A stretch of 64,000 nt of DNA. Source: Curtobacterium poinsettiae (GTDB taxonomy: Bacteria > Actinomycetota > Actinomycetes > Actinomycetales > Microbacteriaceae). Below are positions 63,784-64,000 of the stretch, one piece after another. A program made the position numbers and the translations under genes. Location: NCBI RefSeq assembly GCF_025677645.1, contig NZ_CP106879.1, positions 3,592,542 to 3,656,541 of the forward strand. Reading direction: 5' to 3'. The notes beneath the pieces are model-generated. The model saw nothing but the letters and a program-made list of their open reading frames with translations. It did not search any database and was not told the origin of the DNA. The first letter of the stretch is position 1. Each line of letters opens with the position of its first letter.

Positions 63784-64000
63784 CGTTGCTCCTCATCGCG
63801 TGCCCGGTCCAGTGCCTCGGGCGTTCGTCCGCTGTGTCGTTGTGTTGGGTGCCGCGTCGGTCGCCCGACGTCGGCTTCCAGTCCATCACGAACCGAAGCC
63901 GGCGTCGAGCGAACGGCGCCAGAAACAGAAATGGCCACCGGCCCCGACCGAGAACGAGGGTTTCCCCTGCGAATTCTCGATGGAGGGCCGATGGCCATTC
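63784..64000. other. Upstream region of the TPR-like gene, cut by the window edge
   Basis: About 215 bases without a gene that can be supported. The end holds an inverted repeat: AATGGCCACCGGCCC (63930-63944) and GGGCCGATGGCCATT (63985-63999), 14 of 15 pairs. The left arm is preceded by ACAG, giving CAGAAATGG, also found in the repeat at 52787-52851. The repeat may continue past the window. Confidence 0.55.

Overview
The window is chromosomal DNA from a very GC-rich actinobacterium. Gene families point to the Microbacteriaceae, most likely Curtobacterium or a close relative (an inference; no rRNA gene is present to confirm it). The evidence is a class Ib nrdHIEF operon, the block xerD / NUDIX / pyrG / recN / nadK / tlyA / HAD phosphatase / Arg-Asp-rich TPR protein, many GTG and TTG starts, and repeated GGAGGCGCG-type palindromes. 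No rRNA, tRNA or CRISPR array was seen.

Layout. 1-5.6 kb: sugar uptake, with an ABC permease (cut by the window edge), a Tat-type lipoprotein binding protein, a LacI regulator with operator-like palindromes, a small membrane protein and a secreted GH20 hexosaminidase. 5.6-8.7 kb: a LysR regulator divergent from a mesX-mesD pair (folate-independent methionine synthase). 8.8-11.9 kb: an alpha/beta hydrolase with a helical N-terminus, translationally coupled to two lipoproteins. 12.2-15.9 kb: SdpI-like and PRC-barrel proteins, a TetR/SDR divergent pair with a perfect palindromic operator, and a CPBP membrane protease.

15.9-28.7 kb is an accessory island full of unrecognised genes: a leftward cluster headed by an AlbA_2/Schlafen-like protein; a tight three-gene operon (ADP-ribosyltransferase-like protein, helical protein, membrane-anchored receiver with Asn at the likely phospho-site); a cold-shock-like protein, a GNAT and several small membrane proteins; a DUF4209/HEPN-type protein; an IS3 transposase remnant; and two genes each broken by one in-frame stop. 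Between 20.0 and 25.7 kb a dyad-symmetric element centred on CCGATCGG recurs about ten times, several times next to stop codons. This is the most novel part of the window.

28.9-33 kb: nrdHIEF (deoxynucleotide synthesis) behind two NrdR boxes exactly 32 bp apart and a group of DnaA-box-like sites. 33.3-42.1 kb: housekeeping and envelope genes (MFS, aldo/keto reductase, PH-like membrane protein, LysM lipoprotein, RNase HI, Ski2-like helicase, luciferase-like monooxygenase). 42.6-45.9 kb: GH3 beta-glucosidase divergent from a TetR regulator with an operator between them. 46-52.8 kb: sugar-nucleotide-type oxidoreductase, methyltransferase plus ArsR-like regulator facing an MFS pump across twin operators, small membrane and DksA-like proteins, and a second luciferase-like enzyme. 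52.9-63.8 kb: a conserved leftward block for chromosome resolution (xerD), nucleotide metabolism (NUDIX, pyrG, nadK), DNA repair (recN) and rRNA methylation (tlyA), ending upstream in a protein with a long Arg/Asp/Gly-rich tandem repeat.
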